64,000 nt of DNA from UMGS1052 sp045580005 (GCA_045580005.1 JAZNMZ010000061.1:1-64000); one strand, 5' to 3'; counted from the first letter of the stretch, positions 44,350-53,557 are shown. Notes: generated by a model from the letters alone, not told the origin. Numbers and translations: made by a program.

Positions 44350-45606
44350 ATGAGTAAAACATGTGAAACCAAAATTAAAGTAGAATTGTCTGCTTTAATT
44401 TTAATAATACTGTTGATCTTATTATTAGTTTGCGGTTGTGATGATATCGGAAATTATGAAGCTGAAAATCCGACAAACAGCATAGACAATAATATGGATT
44501 ATATGCAAGAAAGTGTTGACGCGCAAGGAGATATAACGCAAAATGTGATCTTTCCTCAAGAAACAAATGTTGCATCAACAAATGAAATCACAATCATTGA
44601 TGATACATCTGAAGGATGTGTTATAGTTGGCGTAAAATCAATGGTGTGTGTTTACGAAGATGATTCAAGGTATACCATTAATACTGCTCTGCTCGCGGGA
44701 GTTACATTGTCTGGAGGGTGTGAATATGATGTCAAAGTTAAAATATCTGAATTAAGCAGTATAACGTCATTAAAGCCCGGATACTATGACTTGATTTATT
44801 ATTGCGAGGATGAAACAATAAATCCTGTTTTAACAAAATTGCTGGTGAAACCTGCCGATAAGACTCCGCCCGTGATAAGCGGTACTGTGGATAAAATAGT
44901 CGTTATAGGAGATAGCGTTTCTTATCGGAAGGGTGTAGAGGTTACAGATAATGACGATGAAAATGTAAAGTTGATCGTAGATGCATCTCATGTCAATCTG
45001 ACGAGGATCGGGACATATACGGTTTCGTATTCCGCAACGGACAAGCGTGGTAATACCTCGAGTTTATCAATTAAAGTTACAGTTATTAATAGACCTGACA
45101 ATTATATCGGCAATAATGAGGTTTGTACCGAAGAAGAATTTCAAAAGCTGTGTAATGATATTTTAAAAGAAATAATATTTGATGGTATGACAGATTACGA
45201 TAAAGCTGCGGCAATATATGACAGAGTTCATTCAATAAAATATGTAAGTACTACTGTGGGGGATGATAATTGGGTTACTGCCGCATATATCGGGCTTACT
45301 ACAGGACGCGGTGATTGTCAAAACTATGCAGCAGCGTCAAAGGCTCTTCTGTCTATGGCCGAAATCCCTAATTATGATATGGAGCGAGAGGGAGGAAAGT
45401 CAAAGCACTTTTGGAATATCGTATATGTGAATGATGGGTGGTATCATTTTGATGCCTGTCCGACATTACCTCAGTATCCGATGAAAATATTTCTTCTTAC
45501 AGATGATGAGGCAATTGCTTATTCTAAAAGTTGTTTGGGCATACCCAATTATCTTATATATGATTACGAGGCTTGTCCATATGAAGTAGTTAAATCGCGA
45601 GATTAA
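44350..45606 (+). CDS. Lipoprotein with Ig-like and transglutaminase-like domains
   Basis: 418 residues. A lipoprotein signal (LLLVCGC, lipid Cys near residue 34-36) places it on the outer face of the membrane. An Ig-like domain of the DUF5011/HYR kind (about 175-260; TPPVISG...GTYTVSYSATDKRGN) is followed by a transglutaminase-like domain with Cys in GRGDCQNYAAA near 322, His in KHFWNIVYVNDGWYHFD near 352 and Asp near 367. The catalytic triad looks intact, so it may be a protease or crosslinking enzyme acting on surface proteins. AAAAAAGGGGGACAAC precedes the ATG. Confidence 0.82.
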   Translation: MSKTCETKIKVELSALILIILLILLLVCGCDDIGNYEAENPTNSIDNNMDYMQESVDAQGDITQNVIFPQETNVASTNEITIIDDTSEGCVIVGVKSMVCVYEDDSRYTINTALLAGVTLSGGCEYDVKVKISELSSITSLKPGYYDLIYYCEDETINPVLTKLLVKPADKTPPVISGTVDKIVVIGDSVSYRKGVEVTDNDDENVKLIVDASHVNLTRIGTYTVSYSATDKRGNTSSLSIKVTVINRPDNYIGNNEVCTEEEFQKLCNDILKEIIFDGMTDYDKAAAIYDRVHSIKYVSTTVGDDNWVTAAYIGLTTGRGDCQNYAAASKALLSMAEIPNYDMEREGGKSKHFWNIVYVNDGWYHFDACPTLPQYPMKIFLLTDDEAIAYSKSCLGIPNYLIYDYEACPYEVVKSRD

Positions 45607-45618
45607 AGGAGATTAAAA

Positions 45619-46194
45619 ATGAAAAATTTATTAATTGCTATCATACTATTTGTCATATTATCAACATTGGTTTCTTGCTTGAGTTCGGAGAATTCAGAGA
45701 TTTCAAGCGACATGATAAATACCGCTTATCAAATGGATAAAGTGGAAACTTCAAGTACCAAAGAGAGTAAATACTTGTTTAGCGTTGCAAGTGCTGACGG
45801 CTTTGTCATATCGGTTAATATGGATATAAGAGATGTCTTAAGTCAATTGGGCGAACCTCTCAAGTATGTAGAATCCCCTTCATGCGCTTATATAGGTTTT
45901 GATAAAACCTACACATATAGTGGCTTTGCTATTACTACACGGCCAGAAGGCGAAAATGATTATATAAATCTAATTATTCTAACCGATGATAGTGTTACAA
46001 CTCCGGAAGGAATATTTATCGGAGATGATGCAAATAATATTAAAGCAGTATATGGAGTGCCTGTCAAGGAAAATGATAATCTAATAAGCTATAAGGATGG
46101 ATATACTTTGCTTAATTTTGTTTTAAAAAGTGGAGAAGTAATCTCGATTGAATATTTATCTTTAGACGAGAGCGATGATATTATTGAAAACTGA
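45619..46194 (+). CDS. Lipoprotein of unknown function
   Basis: 191 residues with a lipoprotein signal peptide (ILSTLVSC, lipid Cys near 20) and an exported mostly beta-strand domain (FVISVNMDIRDVLSQLGEP; IFIGDDANNIKAVYG) reminiscent of small inhibitor-like lipoprotein folds. It starts 12 bases after the transglutaminase lipoprotein, so the two are co-transcribed and probably act together. An immunity or inhibitor role is a guess. Confidence 0.68.
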   Translation: MKNLLIAIILFVILSTLVSCLSSENSEISSDMINTAYQMDKVETSSTKESKYLFSVASADGFVISVNMDIRDVLSQLGEPLKYVESPSCAYIGFDKTYTYSGFAITTRPEGENDYINLIILTDDSVTTPEGIFIGDDANNIKAVYGVPVKENDNLISYKDGYTLLNFVLKSGEVISIEYLSLDESDDIIEN

Positions 46195-46281
46195 AACTAC
46201 AGAAACTATATGATTATCTTTACTCTTAAATTATATTTTATTGGCATAATTAGCCGATTAAAGAAGCAGTAAATTACATGA

Positions 46282-46330
46282 CGAAAATCCGCATCAAATG
46301 AAGTAGCGTTTGATGCGGATTTTGTTTTGA
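46282..46330 (+). terminator. Terminator closing the lipoprotein module
   Basis: AAAATCCGCATCAAA pairs with TTTGATGCGGATTTT around TGAAGTAGCG, followed by GTTTTG. It separates the two HTH-headed modules. Confidence 0.85.
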
Positions 46331-46451
46331 AACGAACCATTAAAACGATTTCAGATAAAATAATTTGCTCAAAGCACAAAACAGTTTTTAACTATGACAT
46401 TACTTGTCATGGTTAAAATGTAGAATGGTGTCGAAATGGAGGTGCACCATT

Positions 46452-46844
46452 ATGGGACCGGCTGAGAGACGAAATGAAATAATGAGGATACTATGTCGTC
46501 AAAGATATGAAAAGATGAGTGTGTTGGCAGAGGAATTGGGGGTATCAGTACGAACCATTGGAAGAGATATTTCAGCGTTAAGTATTAGTGAGCCGATCTA
46601 TACGCAGTGTGGAAAATACGATGGCGGCGTGTATGTTGTAGACAGTTATTCTCTGAATCGTATTTATATGAAGGACAATGAAATAGAAGTTCTATGTAAA
46701 ATACATAGGTGGGTGCTGATAACAAAAGGGGTACTAGATGATTCGGAAATCAATATTTTGAAATCTATTATTGATGAGTACAGGAAACCTCAAGGGGGAA
46801 ATGTTAGCCATAAAGATAGTAAACCAGATAAAGTGAGCATATGA
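46452..46844 (+). CDS. GPAERR-type HTH regulator, copy 2
   Basis: 130 residues. The N-terminal HTH (MSVLAEELGVSVRTIGRDIS) and the following YTQCGKYDGGVYVVDSYSLN are shared with the protein at 43831. The family looks like truncated DeoR/YafY-type repressors that keep the DNA-binding part and a short dimerisation tail. ATG 46452 follows TGGAGGTGCACCATT. It heads the holin module and probably controls it. Confidence 0.78.
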   Translation: MGPAERRNEIMRILCRQRYEKMSVLAEELGVSVRTIGRDISALSISEPIYTQCGKYDGGVYVVDSYSLNRIYMKDNEIEVLCKIHRWVLITKGVLDDSEINILKSIIDEYRKPQGGNVSHKDSKPDKVSI

Positions 46845-46872
46845 AATATATTTGGACAGAGAGGATTTGAAG

Positions 46873-47166
46873 ATGGATTTTGAAAGTTTCATTAAGCCGG
46901 AATTACTTATTCTTGTTCCGGTGTTATATATTATTGGAATAGGATTAAAAAAGAGTAAAATATCAAATAGAGTAATTCCTATTACATTGGGAATTGTTGC
47001 GGTAATTTTATCTGCTTTTTGGGTAATAGCCGATTCGGATATTTACAGTTACAAGGATGTTGCTAATGCAATTTTTGTATCTTTTACTCAGGGGATGCTT
47101 TGTGCAGGAGCATCTGTATATGTGAATCAATTGATCGTTCAGGCAAAAAAGGATGAGCGAGATTGA
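46873..47166 (+). CDS. Holin-like membrane protein
   Basis: 97 residues with three hydrophobic helices (about 8-25, 33-52 and 62-85) and a charged C-terminus (VQAKKDERD), the classic layout of a class I phage holin. Holins form pores that release enzymes lacking a signal peptide. ATG 46873 follows AGAGGATTTGAAG. The frame is open back to 46852 but with a worse start. It is followed by an XhlA-like gene and by a leaderless peptidase gene. Confidence 0.68.
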   Translation: MDFESFIKPELLILVPVLYIIGIGLKKSKISNRVIPITLGIVAVILSAFWVIADSDIYSYKDVANAIFVSFTQGMLCAGASVYVNQLIVQAKKDERD

Positions 47167-47280
47167 AAATGGCATGTAATATTCAAATATTTTAATTGCA
47201 AAAAACATTTCAACTATGACAGAAGTTGTCGTATTAGCAGTTTACAATAATAGCATAGCCAAGCAAAAGAGGTGATAATT

Positions 47281-47571
47281 TTGAAAGAAACGAAAATAGT
47301 TTTAGTTAAACATGAGCAGAGATTGAAATCACTCGAGAAAGATCTATCCGCTTTGATGGCGGTACAAACTGAAATACATGCTATGAATGAGAGCCTTGTG
47401 ACATTAGCCACGGAAATTAAACATACAAACGAGCATTTGTCTAGACATGAGCAAAAAATTGCTGAATTAGACTCTAAACCTAAAATGCGAATGGACCAAT
47501 TGGTGACTGCAATAATAGCAGCTTTGGCAGGAGGCATAATTTCTGTGATTTTAGGATTGATTTTTAAATAA
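47281..47571 (+). CDS. XhlA-like hemolysin/holin accessory protein
   Basis: 96 residues. A long coiled coil (about 5-65) is followed by one C-terminal membrane helix (VTAIIAALAGGIISVILGLI), the layout of XhlA-type proteins that work with holins. The TTG at 47281 lies behind AGAGGTGATAAT; the GTG at 47272 is inside that ribosome binding site. It probably assists the holin next to it. Confidence 0.7.
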   Translation: MKETKIVLVKHEQRLKSLEKDLSALMAVQTEIHAMNESLVTLATEIKHTNEHLSRHEQKIAELDSKPKMRMDQLVTAIIAALAGGIISVILGLIFK

Positions 47572-47923
47572 TTCTTATGTCAAGGTGAATACTTTCGCGT
47601 AAACCAATAAAGAAGATGTATTCTTTTATTTATTTAGCAACAAAGTGATTCTTAATATACAATGCAGATGAATTGTGAAATAAGCTTGGCTATATTTTAA
47701 TACTTATGACCGAGGCACTTCTTGCCTGGTTTGATTAATATAATAAAATCACAGCTGTGAATGATTGGGACGCCAATCAAGATAAGTAATGTACATAGTA
47801 GGAGGATTGTAAACGATGTAGTACCAAACAACATGAGCTAAGAAATAAGAATAATTACGTCTGATTACGCAACAGAATTATACGCAGAAAAAATGACTTG
47901 TAAAATTAAAAGGAGAAAATATC
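47572..47923. other. Gap between the XhlA-like and peptidase genes
   Basis: No gene of normal size. A good ribosome binding site (AGGAGG, 47800-47805) is followed at 47816 by ATG and at once by the stop TAG, so this looks like a decayed small gene or a start-stop element. A small hairpin GATTGG...CCAATC lies near 47763-47779. The rest is featureless AT-rich sequence with stops in all frames. Confidence 0.5.
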
Positions 47924-48898
47924 ATGACAAGTAACGAAGTAAAAAACGAACTTATAGAATTAAAAAACGACCGTTTTAATACAACAAAGTATTGGAATGA
48001 CCTCAATGGTGGAGATGCAACTTTATCTAATTGGGGGCTTGCAGATAGTGAATCTAACAACGCCTCCAATAGGTATGGTGATGCAGAAGAATGCTATGGG
48101 TTTGCGTTGTTTTTGGCACACTATCTTTTTGGATCACAATTGGAATACGATAATATCAATGATACATGTGACGGTCATCCAGTGATTGGTGCGGGAGAGT
48201 GGACACTATACAAGAGCGACCTTCAAAGCTTTCCCATTCAACCGGGAGATATTATTAGAACATACAGCGGACACTCGGCGATGGTAAGAGAAGTTTGTGG
48301 GGATGGCAATTTCAAGGTAGCAGAATGTTTAGGCAATGGTAAATGTAGAGTGGCGTGGGATTATTGGAGTGGCAACAATGAAGATCACCCTGTTAGCATA
48401 GCAACTGTTCTGGCCGATGCAAGATATATTTTGAAAGCGCCTACCGAGGATGCTATTGCTCCAGAAGTTGATAATACAACTTATAAAATTACGAATGTTG
48501 GAGCATCAAAATGTCTGAATATTAGAGGCAACAACCTGTTTATTCTGGATAATGCGATTAATGTTGTGTCGTGGCATGATACCGGATCTAACGAACAGAA
48601 ATGGGTTGTCTATGAACTAGATGAAAATACACATATCAGATCGGCTATAGATAAGTCATTTGGTTTGAATGTTTATCGTTCTGGCAGCCCTTTCAATTGT
48701 AATATTCGCAAAATTGCAGGTAATGAAACAGATGCGAGTGTTGACATAATAGCTGACGGAGAATCGTATAAGGTTAAACTTCACAACTATGATTTGTATC
48801 TTACTGTAGGAAACAGTAATAACGATTCTAATATCTATTGGGATTCTGCTTCTGATAGTGATTATCAGAAATGGATTTTTACCGAGATCAATTTTTAA
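47924..48898 (+). CDS. Leaderless cysteine peptidase/amidase with ricin-type lectin domain
   Basis: 324 residues. The N-terminal domain has the layout of CHAP/NlpC-like wall peptidases: Cys in EECYGFALFLAHYLFG near 57 and His in YSGHSAMVREV near 116. The C-terminal half (about 184-324) is a ricin-type beta-trefoil with repeated NEQKW / YQKWIF motifs. No signal peptide or membrane segment is present, so it would need a holin to leave the cell, and one is encoded just upstream. AAAAGGAGAAAATATC precedes the ATG. It may be a lysin, bacteriocin or surface enzyme. The catalytic assignment is by motif only. Confidence 0.75.
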   Translation: MTSNEVKNELIELKNDRFNTTKYWNDLNGGDATLSNWGLADSESNNASNRYGDAEECYGFALFLAHYLFGSQLEYDNINDTCDGHPVIGAGEWTLYKSDLQSFPIQPGDIIRTYSGHSAMVREVCGDGNFKVAECLGNGKCRVAWDYWSGNNEDHPVSIATVLADARYILKAPTEDAIAPEVDNTTYKITNVGASKCLNIRGNNLFILDNAINVVSWHDTGSNEQKWVVYELDENTHIRSAIDKSFGLNVYRSGSPFNCNIRKIAGNETDASVDIIADGESYKVKLHNYDLYLTVGNSNNDSNIYWDSASDSDYQKWIFTEINF

Positions 48899-48965
48899 TT
48901 AAAATCACTATATATGATTCAATGGACTAAATATGGTGTGCTTAGCGTTTGAATTGTAGATAGTA

Positions 48966-49017
48966 AAGGCATGACGGTTTTGATTTTATGTCACAATCGT
49001 CATGCCGCATTTTAATT
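48966..49017 (+). terminator. Terminator after the lectin-peptidase gene
   Basis: GGCATGACG pairs with CGTCATGCC around a 21-base loop, followed by GCATTTTAATT. Confidence 0.65.
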
Positions 49018-49091
49018 AAGATGTTTTGATAATTCTTGATTTGGTGGTTTCGTGTATTTATATTCGTGTTTTGTATATGTGGAATTTTCTC

Positions 49092-49120
49092 TTGCATTTT
49101 GTTAATTAATGTGATATAAT
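49092..49120 (+). promoter_or_regulatory. Promoter of the ECF sigma operon
   Basis: TTGCAT (49092-49097), 17 bases, TATAAT (49115-49120). A strong sigma-A promoter, so basal expression does not depend on the ECF factor itself. Confidence 0.75.
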
Positions 49121-49164
49121 AGTATTAAGAAAATTTAACCAAACACATGAAAGGGATATTTTGC

Positions 49165-49743
49165 ATGCTACCGATCATACTGGCGATCAGAGATGAAGAA
49201 GATAGAAACTTTGTGTCCGGAATTTACGAAGATTACGGAAAGCAACTATATAAAACAGTTTTTAGTATTTTGAATAGTAACGAAGATGCAGAGGATTGTG
49301 TTCACGATGTAATAGTAGCTCTCATCGATAATTTGGAAAAAATTAGAACATTCGAATCCAATCATCAAATTAAATATATTATAAAATGCTGTCGGAATAT
49401 TGCTCTTAACAGGTATCGCGCAAATAGCGTTAAATCAAGTTCGGAGTTTTCAACATCATATTCAGAAGAAGAAGGGGAGATGGATATTCCCGATGATAAT
49501 TCTGATGTTGCATTGCTGGTTGTTGATGCAGAAAACAATAAGCGACTGATTACTCTTATTCAAGATTTGCCGGAAATATATAGTGATGCGCTGTATTTTA
49601 GGTTTTATATCGGAATGACAAATGGTGAGATAGCTAAAATGCTTGGAATTACTATTCACGCAGTAGAAATTAGAGTAAGCAAAGCCAAAGCAATGTTGCG
49701 AAAGATGAAAGGAGATGAGCTGAATGACATTCGCAGAAAATGA
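49165..49743 (+). CDS. ECF-type RNA polymerase sigma factor
   Basis: 192 residues. Region 2 (YEDYGKQLYKTVFSILNSNEDAEDCVHDV) and region 4 (LPEIYSDALYFRFYIGMTNGEIAKMLGIT then VEIRVSKAKAMLRK) are clear. ATG 49165 is preferred because GAAAGGGAT sits 8 bases ahead; the ATG at 49147 has no ribosome binding site. It overlaps the next gene by 20 bases, the usual arrangement of a sigma factor with its anti-sigma partner. Confidence 0.85.
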   Translation: MLPIILAIRDEEDRNFVSGIYEDYGKQLYKTVFSILNSNEDAEDCVHDVIVALIDNLEKIRTFESNHQIKYIIKCCRNIALNRYRANSVKSSSEFSTSYSEEEGEMDIPDDNSDVALLVVDAENNKRLITLIQDLPEIYSDALYFRFYIGMTNGEIAKMLGITIHAVEIRVSKAKAMLRKMKGDELNDIRRK

Positions 49744-52684
49744 AAAATTAGAATGTTTGATCAAATTGACTTACATAGACGATGATATGTCCGATGTTAA
49801 GGCGTTTAAAGCTATGGATGTTTCTGATGTTGTTTTAAGTGATAAATTAAACAAAAGAGTAGATAAGCTGATTAATAAATCCAATCATAATAAAAGAATT
49901 ATGATAAAGAAAAGTACAGTGAGACTCTTGGTAGCTGCAGTTATCATGGCTACACTGATTATTGCATCCATCCTTAGTATTTCCGCTGTTCGTGATGCAA
50001 TAAGAAATGCAATAGTTGATTTTTTTGAAGAATATGTGTCCGTTCACTTTATACCGCAAAGCGATAATGCTGAATCCACAAGCGATGAGTTACCTTCGGC
50101 AGATGCAACAAGTGTTGAAACATTGTCTAATTTGAATTCAATTCAAGAATATAAGCGTCCAAAACTTCCTGAAGAATATAACATGGTTGAATTAATGAAA
50201 ACCAGCGGCATGTATTGCTTTGAAATCTATCTGAATGATGTAGATTCGGTTAACGCGGATGATTTGTATTCGGTCACGATTGACAACGGAGACGGAACCC
50301 AGACAGTAAATATTTTTCAGCAGCCCATAAAGTATATTGACGAAGACGGCTCAATCAAGTTCCGCACAAATTCGTTGGAGCGAATTTCCTCAAATTCGAT
50401 ATTCTCAACCAAGAATAGTACTTACACATACAAGAATGAAGAAGGCGAAGTAAAGACATATTATTCGGATAAAATTGAAAACGGCGTTAGCATAGTGTAC
50501 AATGATTATGCAATAGCAATTCAGCCGCTTACAGATTCATCAAAGTACCCAGATATAAGCACATTGATGGGTATAGAAGCGGTTGGAGAAGCCGTGGATA
50601 CATCAAAGGCTGTTTCTATTGTTCCAACACAGGATGATGTAAAAACACAGGATGTGACTTTTTCATGCGATAATAGCAAGATAATGTACCATAATGTTTT
50701 AACAAACGGAATTACATATGAATATATGCCCATTCCTAACGGAATCAAGGAAAATATTATTTTGAGTAAATACAGTGGTTTTAATGCCTTTAGATTCGTT
50801 ATGAATTTCGGAGAATTGGTTCCGGAAGTACTCGCTGTAAGAGGAGACAGTATTAGATTGTATGATCCGAATGATCCTGATGCAGAAGGAATGATTATTT
50901 CCCCGACATATGCATATGATGCTGTTGGACGATTCTCCTACGATCATGCAATGTACTTGACGGAAACCGATGTCGAGGGACAGTATATTTTGACACTTGT
51001 AGTTGATCGCGAATTTCTTGAAAGTGCTGACACAGTATACCCTGTTACAATTGATCCGACTGTATACCCCGAGCATACTGACGGTGTTGCAGATACCTTT
51101 ATATCAAGCAATCATCCGACGATAAATTACAGTCATGCTGTGTTTATGCCCATTGGAAATGATGTGAACTATGCGCAATCTGAAGCATTTGTACAGCTTC
51201 AAAATATAGAGAACTATAGTATTGATCCGCAATCTATAACAGAGGCAAAACTTGTTTTAAACTGTTATTTTACAACAGGAAATGAAAACAATCCGGTATT
51301 GATTTATGGTTATAGTAACAACTCTAATGTAGATATATCTAATGTAACATGGGCGAATAGACCATCTAATGTATCCGGAACCCCATATGGATCTATTGCC
51401 GGAAATCCGCTCTCGATTCAAGGAACCAACCTCGTACAGATGCATATAACTGAGCTGGTTAGAGATTGGTTTTTATTTAAGAGCAATGATGGCGGACAGT
51501 CGTATTTGAATTCCATAAGGTTGAGGATGGAAAACGACACCACAGAAACTCATTATGCAACTTTCAGAACAACAGAATGGAATAATGGTAATTATCCGTA
51601 TTTTTCTATTACATATATGAATACGGCTCCTAACTTGATTAGCGGCAAGTATTATTATTTGAAGAATAAAATGACGGGGCAATATTTATCCATTCAAGAC
51701 AACGTGAGTACCGATGAGGATATTGTACAAAAGTTTGATTCCGGTGACGATGGGCAGAAGTGGAAGATTGTTCTTATCGGGGAGAACGAATATAAACTGG
51801 TATCCAAATTGCATTCCGGGAAAGCGTTGTGTGCGGCTACGGGCGATGATGTAATATTTAATACATATGTGAGTAACTCTAATGGAGATTTTATAATAGA
51901 AAGAAACACCGATGGTTACTCATACAGAATTATCGCGGCTAATATGCAAGGTGATATGGCGATTTCTGTCAATGGAGAGAATTACTCGGAAAATACCGAA
52001 ATTGTACTCATAGCATATGTTGATGGTCAAGAACTATCTGAATGGATATTTGAACCTGTAGATTATTTTTCAAAAGAACTTTTACTCCAATATGCGCTTA
52101 ATAATGATGATGACATACCTGAGAACGTTCCCGGTATGTATCCATGGCTCAATCAAAAGGATTCGAATATATTAACTCCAAATAGGTATGATGATGCTGA
52201 CTGTGCCAACTTCGTTTCTCAGTGTTTGCTGGCAGGAGGAGTAAACTTCGAGGGTCGCTGGTGGATTTACAAGCTTAATGATGATAATCCCTATCCTACC
52301 CTAAGTGATCATTTTAATAATAGTTGGAAAGTTGATGATTCTGATGATAATAATCCATGGATAAGTGCCAAAGGCTTTGATGAATATTGGAGAGATCGGG
52401 TAGCGCATCAAGATTTTACTACAGGTCAGTTATTGGCAGATGATAAACCCGAGGGATTGTATAATTTTGAAGTGGGCGATGTTATTATGGTGATGGAAAA
52501 TGGCATTGGTACTCATGCAATGATAATAACTCGCGCCCCGGAAGATTATAGAAATGAAGATGAAGTATTATATCTTTCGGGCCATACTAATTTCAGAATG
52601 GACGAGAGCTTTCGTGATATTTTAGAAGATATGAATACTAACACGGTATTCAGATTTTATAACTTCCATGATATAAAGGGGTAA
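49724..52684 (+). CDS. Membrane anti-sigma-like protein fused to DNRLRE-RICIN-Amidase_6 domains
   Basis: 986 residues. A 63-residue cytoplasmic head and one membrane helix (about 64-88) look like an anti-sigma/DUF4179-type N-terminus. The exported part has an unassigned region (about 100-440), a DNRLRE-like beta domain (about 445-630), a ricin-type lectin (about 637-782; GQKWKI motif) and an Amidase_6-like cysteine amidase (about 790-986; Cys in DADCANFVSQC near 825, His in GIGTHAMIITRAP near 930). The gene overlaps the sigma gene, so it probably senses a wall sugar or glycan and releases the sigma factor, in the way of RsgI proteins. The catalytic part on a sensor is unusual. Confidence 0.78.
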   Translation: MTFAENEKLECLIKLTYIDDDMSDVKAFKAMDVSDVVLSDKLNKRVDKLINKSNHNKRIMIKKSTVRLLVAAVIMATLIIASILSISAVRDAIRNAIVDFFEEYVSVHFIPQSDNAESTSDELPSADATSVETLSNLNSIQEYKRPKLPEEYNMVELMKTSGMYCFEIYLNDVDSVNADDLYSVTIDNGDGTQTVNIFQQPIKYIDEDGSIKFRTNSLERISSNSIFSTKNSTYTYKNEEGEVKTYYSDKIENGVSIVYNDYAIAIQPLTDSSKYPDISTLMGIEAVGEAVDTSKAVSIVPTQDDVKTQDVTFSCDNSKIMYHNVLTNGITYEYMPIPNGIKENIILSKYSGFNAFRFVMNFGELVPEVLAVRGDSIRLYDPNDPDAEGMIISPTYAYDAVGRFSYDHAMYLTETDVEGQYILTLVVDREFLESADTVYPVTIDPTVYPEHTDGVADTFISSNHPTINYSHAVFMPIGNDVNYAQSEAFVQLQNIENYSIDPQSITEAKLVLNCYFTTGNENNPVLIYGYSNNSNVDISNVTWANRPSNVSGTPYGSIAGNPLSIQGTNLVQMHITELVRDWFLFKSNDGGQSYLNSIRLRMENDTTETHYATFRTTEWNNGNYPYFSITYMNTAPNLISGKYYYLKNKMTGQYLSIQDNVSTDEDIVQKFDSGDDGQKWKIVLIGENEYKLVSKLHSGKALCAATGDDVIFNTYVSNSNGDFIIERNTDGYSYRIIAANMQGDMAISVNGENYSENTEIVLIAYVDGQELSEWIFEPVDYFSKELLLQYALNNDDDIPENVPGMYPWLNQKDSNILTPNRYDDADCANFVSQCLLAGGVNFEGRWWIYKLNDDNPYPTLSDHFNNSWKVDDSDDNNPWISAKGFDEYWRDRVAHQDFTTGQLLADDKPEGLYNFEVGDVIMVMENGIGTHAMIITRAPEDYRNEDEVLYLSGHTNFRMDESFRDILEDMNTNTVFRFYNFHDIKG

Positions 52685-53100
52685 TGAAAATGAATAACAA
52701 GGTTAAAAAGAAGCACACCGTCACTCGTATTATTGTAATTGCAGCATCGTTATTGTTGGCATTGGCTATTATTGGGTTGCTTCTTCCTCTGATCTTCCTA
52801 CCGATCGTTGATTACGGTGATTCTCAACTTTATTCAAAGACCGAAATGGATGAGGTCATTGATATGTTTTCGAATGGACTAGGCGTAGTTACAATAAAAT
52901 ACTTAGGGGATGAACGCTGTGAAAAGGAATTAGAACGCTACCAAGCTAAAGACGGTAAAGAATATACAGATTGTATGGTTTTTTATTACACATTTATCAG
53001 AGGGACCTTTCGGGATTTTCCTTTTTATGATTGGGCTGATATTGTTTTTCTCAAAGAAGGCAATAATGACTGGTTTCAAAGAAACGGCGGAAAGTGTTGA
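52684..53100 (+). CDS. Membrane-anchored protein, possibly 3'-truncated (138 aa)
   Basis: A basic N-terminus and one strong membrane helix (about residues 14-40) are followed by an exported acidic domain with two Cys residues (DERCEKELE, YTDCMVF) and a third at the last position. It shares one base with the previous stop, so it belongs to the sigma operon. Its stop codon is the first three bases of the repeat at 53098, so the original C-terminus may have been cut off by that repeat. An immunity role against the upstream amidase is possible but unproven. Confidence 0.65.
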   Translation: MKMNNKVKKKHTVTRIIVIAASLLLALAIIGLLLPLIFLPIVDYGDSQLYSKTEMDEVIDMFSNGLGVVTIKYLGDERCEKELERYQAKDGKEYTDCMVFYYTFIRGTFRDFPFYDWADIVFLKEGNNDWFQRNGGKC

Positions 53101-53201
53101 TAGTGCTATGTAAAATCAGAATCAAAGTTTTCACCAAATGGGTGATGTAATAGTAAAATGAATCTCTCGTCGAGAAATTGAATCCATCAATGCAATGATA
53201 T
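53098..53201 (+). repeat. Left copy of a 100-180-bp inverted repeat (internally deleted)
   Basis: TGATAGTGCTAT at 53098 to CAATGATAT at 53201 matches the reverse complement of 58052-58235 almost base for base, except that about 80 central bases present in the right copy are missing here. Shared blocks include AATCAGAATCAAAGTTTTCA and GAATCTCTCGTCGA. Confidence 0.85.
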
Positions 53202-53242
53202 GGAGCGAGCCTTAAAGATCAGCCTTGCTCTCGAAGGAGATG

Positions 53243-53437
53243 ATGAGTGATCCGCCCGTTCTTAGGATCGATTCGGAATTTGAGTCGATAATACCGCCTC
53301 TTGATGAGGAAGAATTCAGGCAGCTGGCAGATAATATTCTGCGTGACGGTGAGATATATCATCCTAACACTGATCACGGTCGGAGATACGACTCGAAACA
53401 ACTGCACGCAGTCTGTATGAGAGCGCGGCGTTTTTGA
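53243..53437 (+). pseudogene. Fragment of a ParB-like gene
   Basis: The frame MSDPPVLRIDSEFESIIPPL...FRQLADNILRDGEI is the start of a ParB N domain as found in element-encoded ParB/DNA-modification proteins (position of xIPPLxxxExxxLxxxIxxDG). It breaks off after about 40 residues into unrelated sequence and a stop. AAGGAGATG precedes it. It is a remnant, and evidence that DNA from another mobile element was rearranged here. Confidence 0.6.
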
Positions 53438-53557
53438 TTTTCCGTTACGCTACGCTCCACTCCAAATCAAAAACGGATTATCTGTAATCTGAAAAAAATC
53501 AAAAAATATTATGTTTGTTTTGTCCATAAAAGGACGGAAAGGTCAGTAAATTATTCA
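53429..53557 (+). other. Hairpin and leader before the lipoprotein gene
   Basis: GTTTTTGATTT pairs with AAATCAAAAAC around a 21-base loop (about 53429-53471), a terminator-like structure. The remaining bases to the next ATG carry AAGGACGGAAAGG as ribosome binding region. No gene. Confidence 0.45.

Noticed and set aside
46873..48898. Ordinary prophage
   Set aside because: Only a lysis-like trio is present. No capsid, tail, terminase or replication genes are near, so a prophage is not supported.
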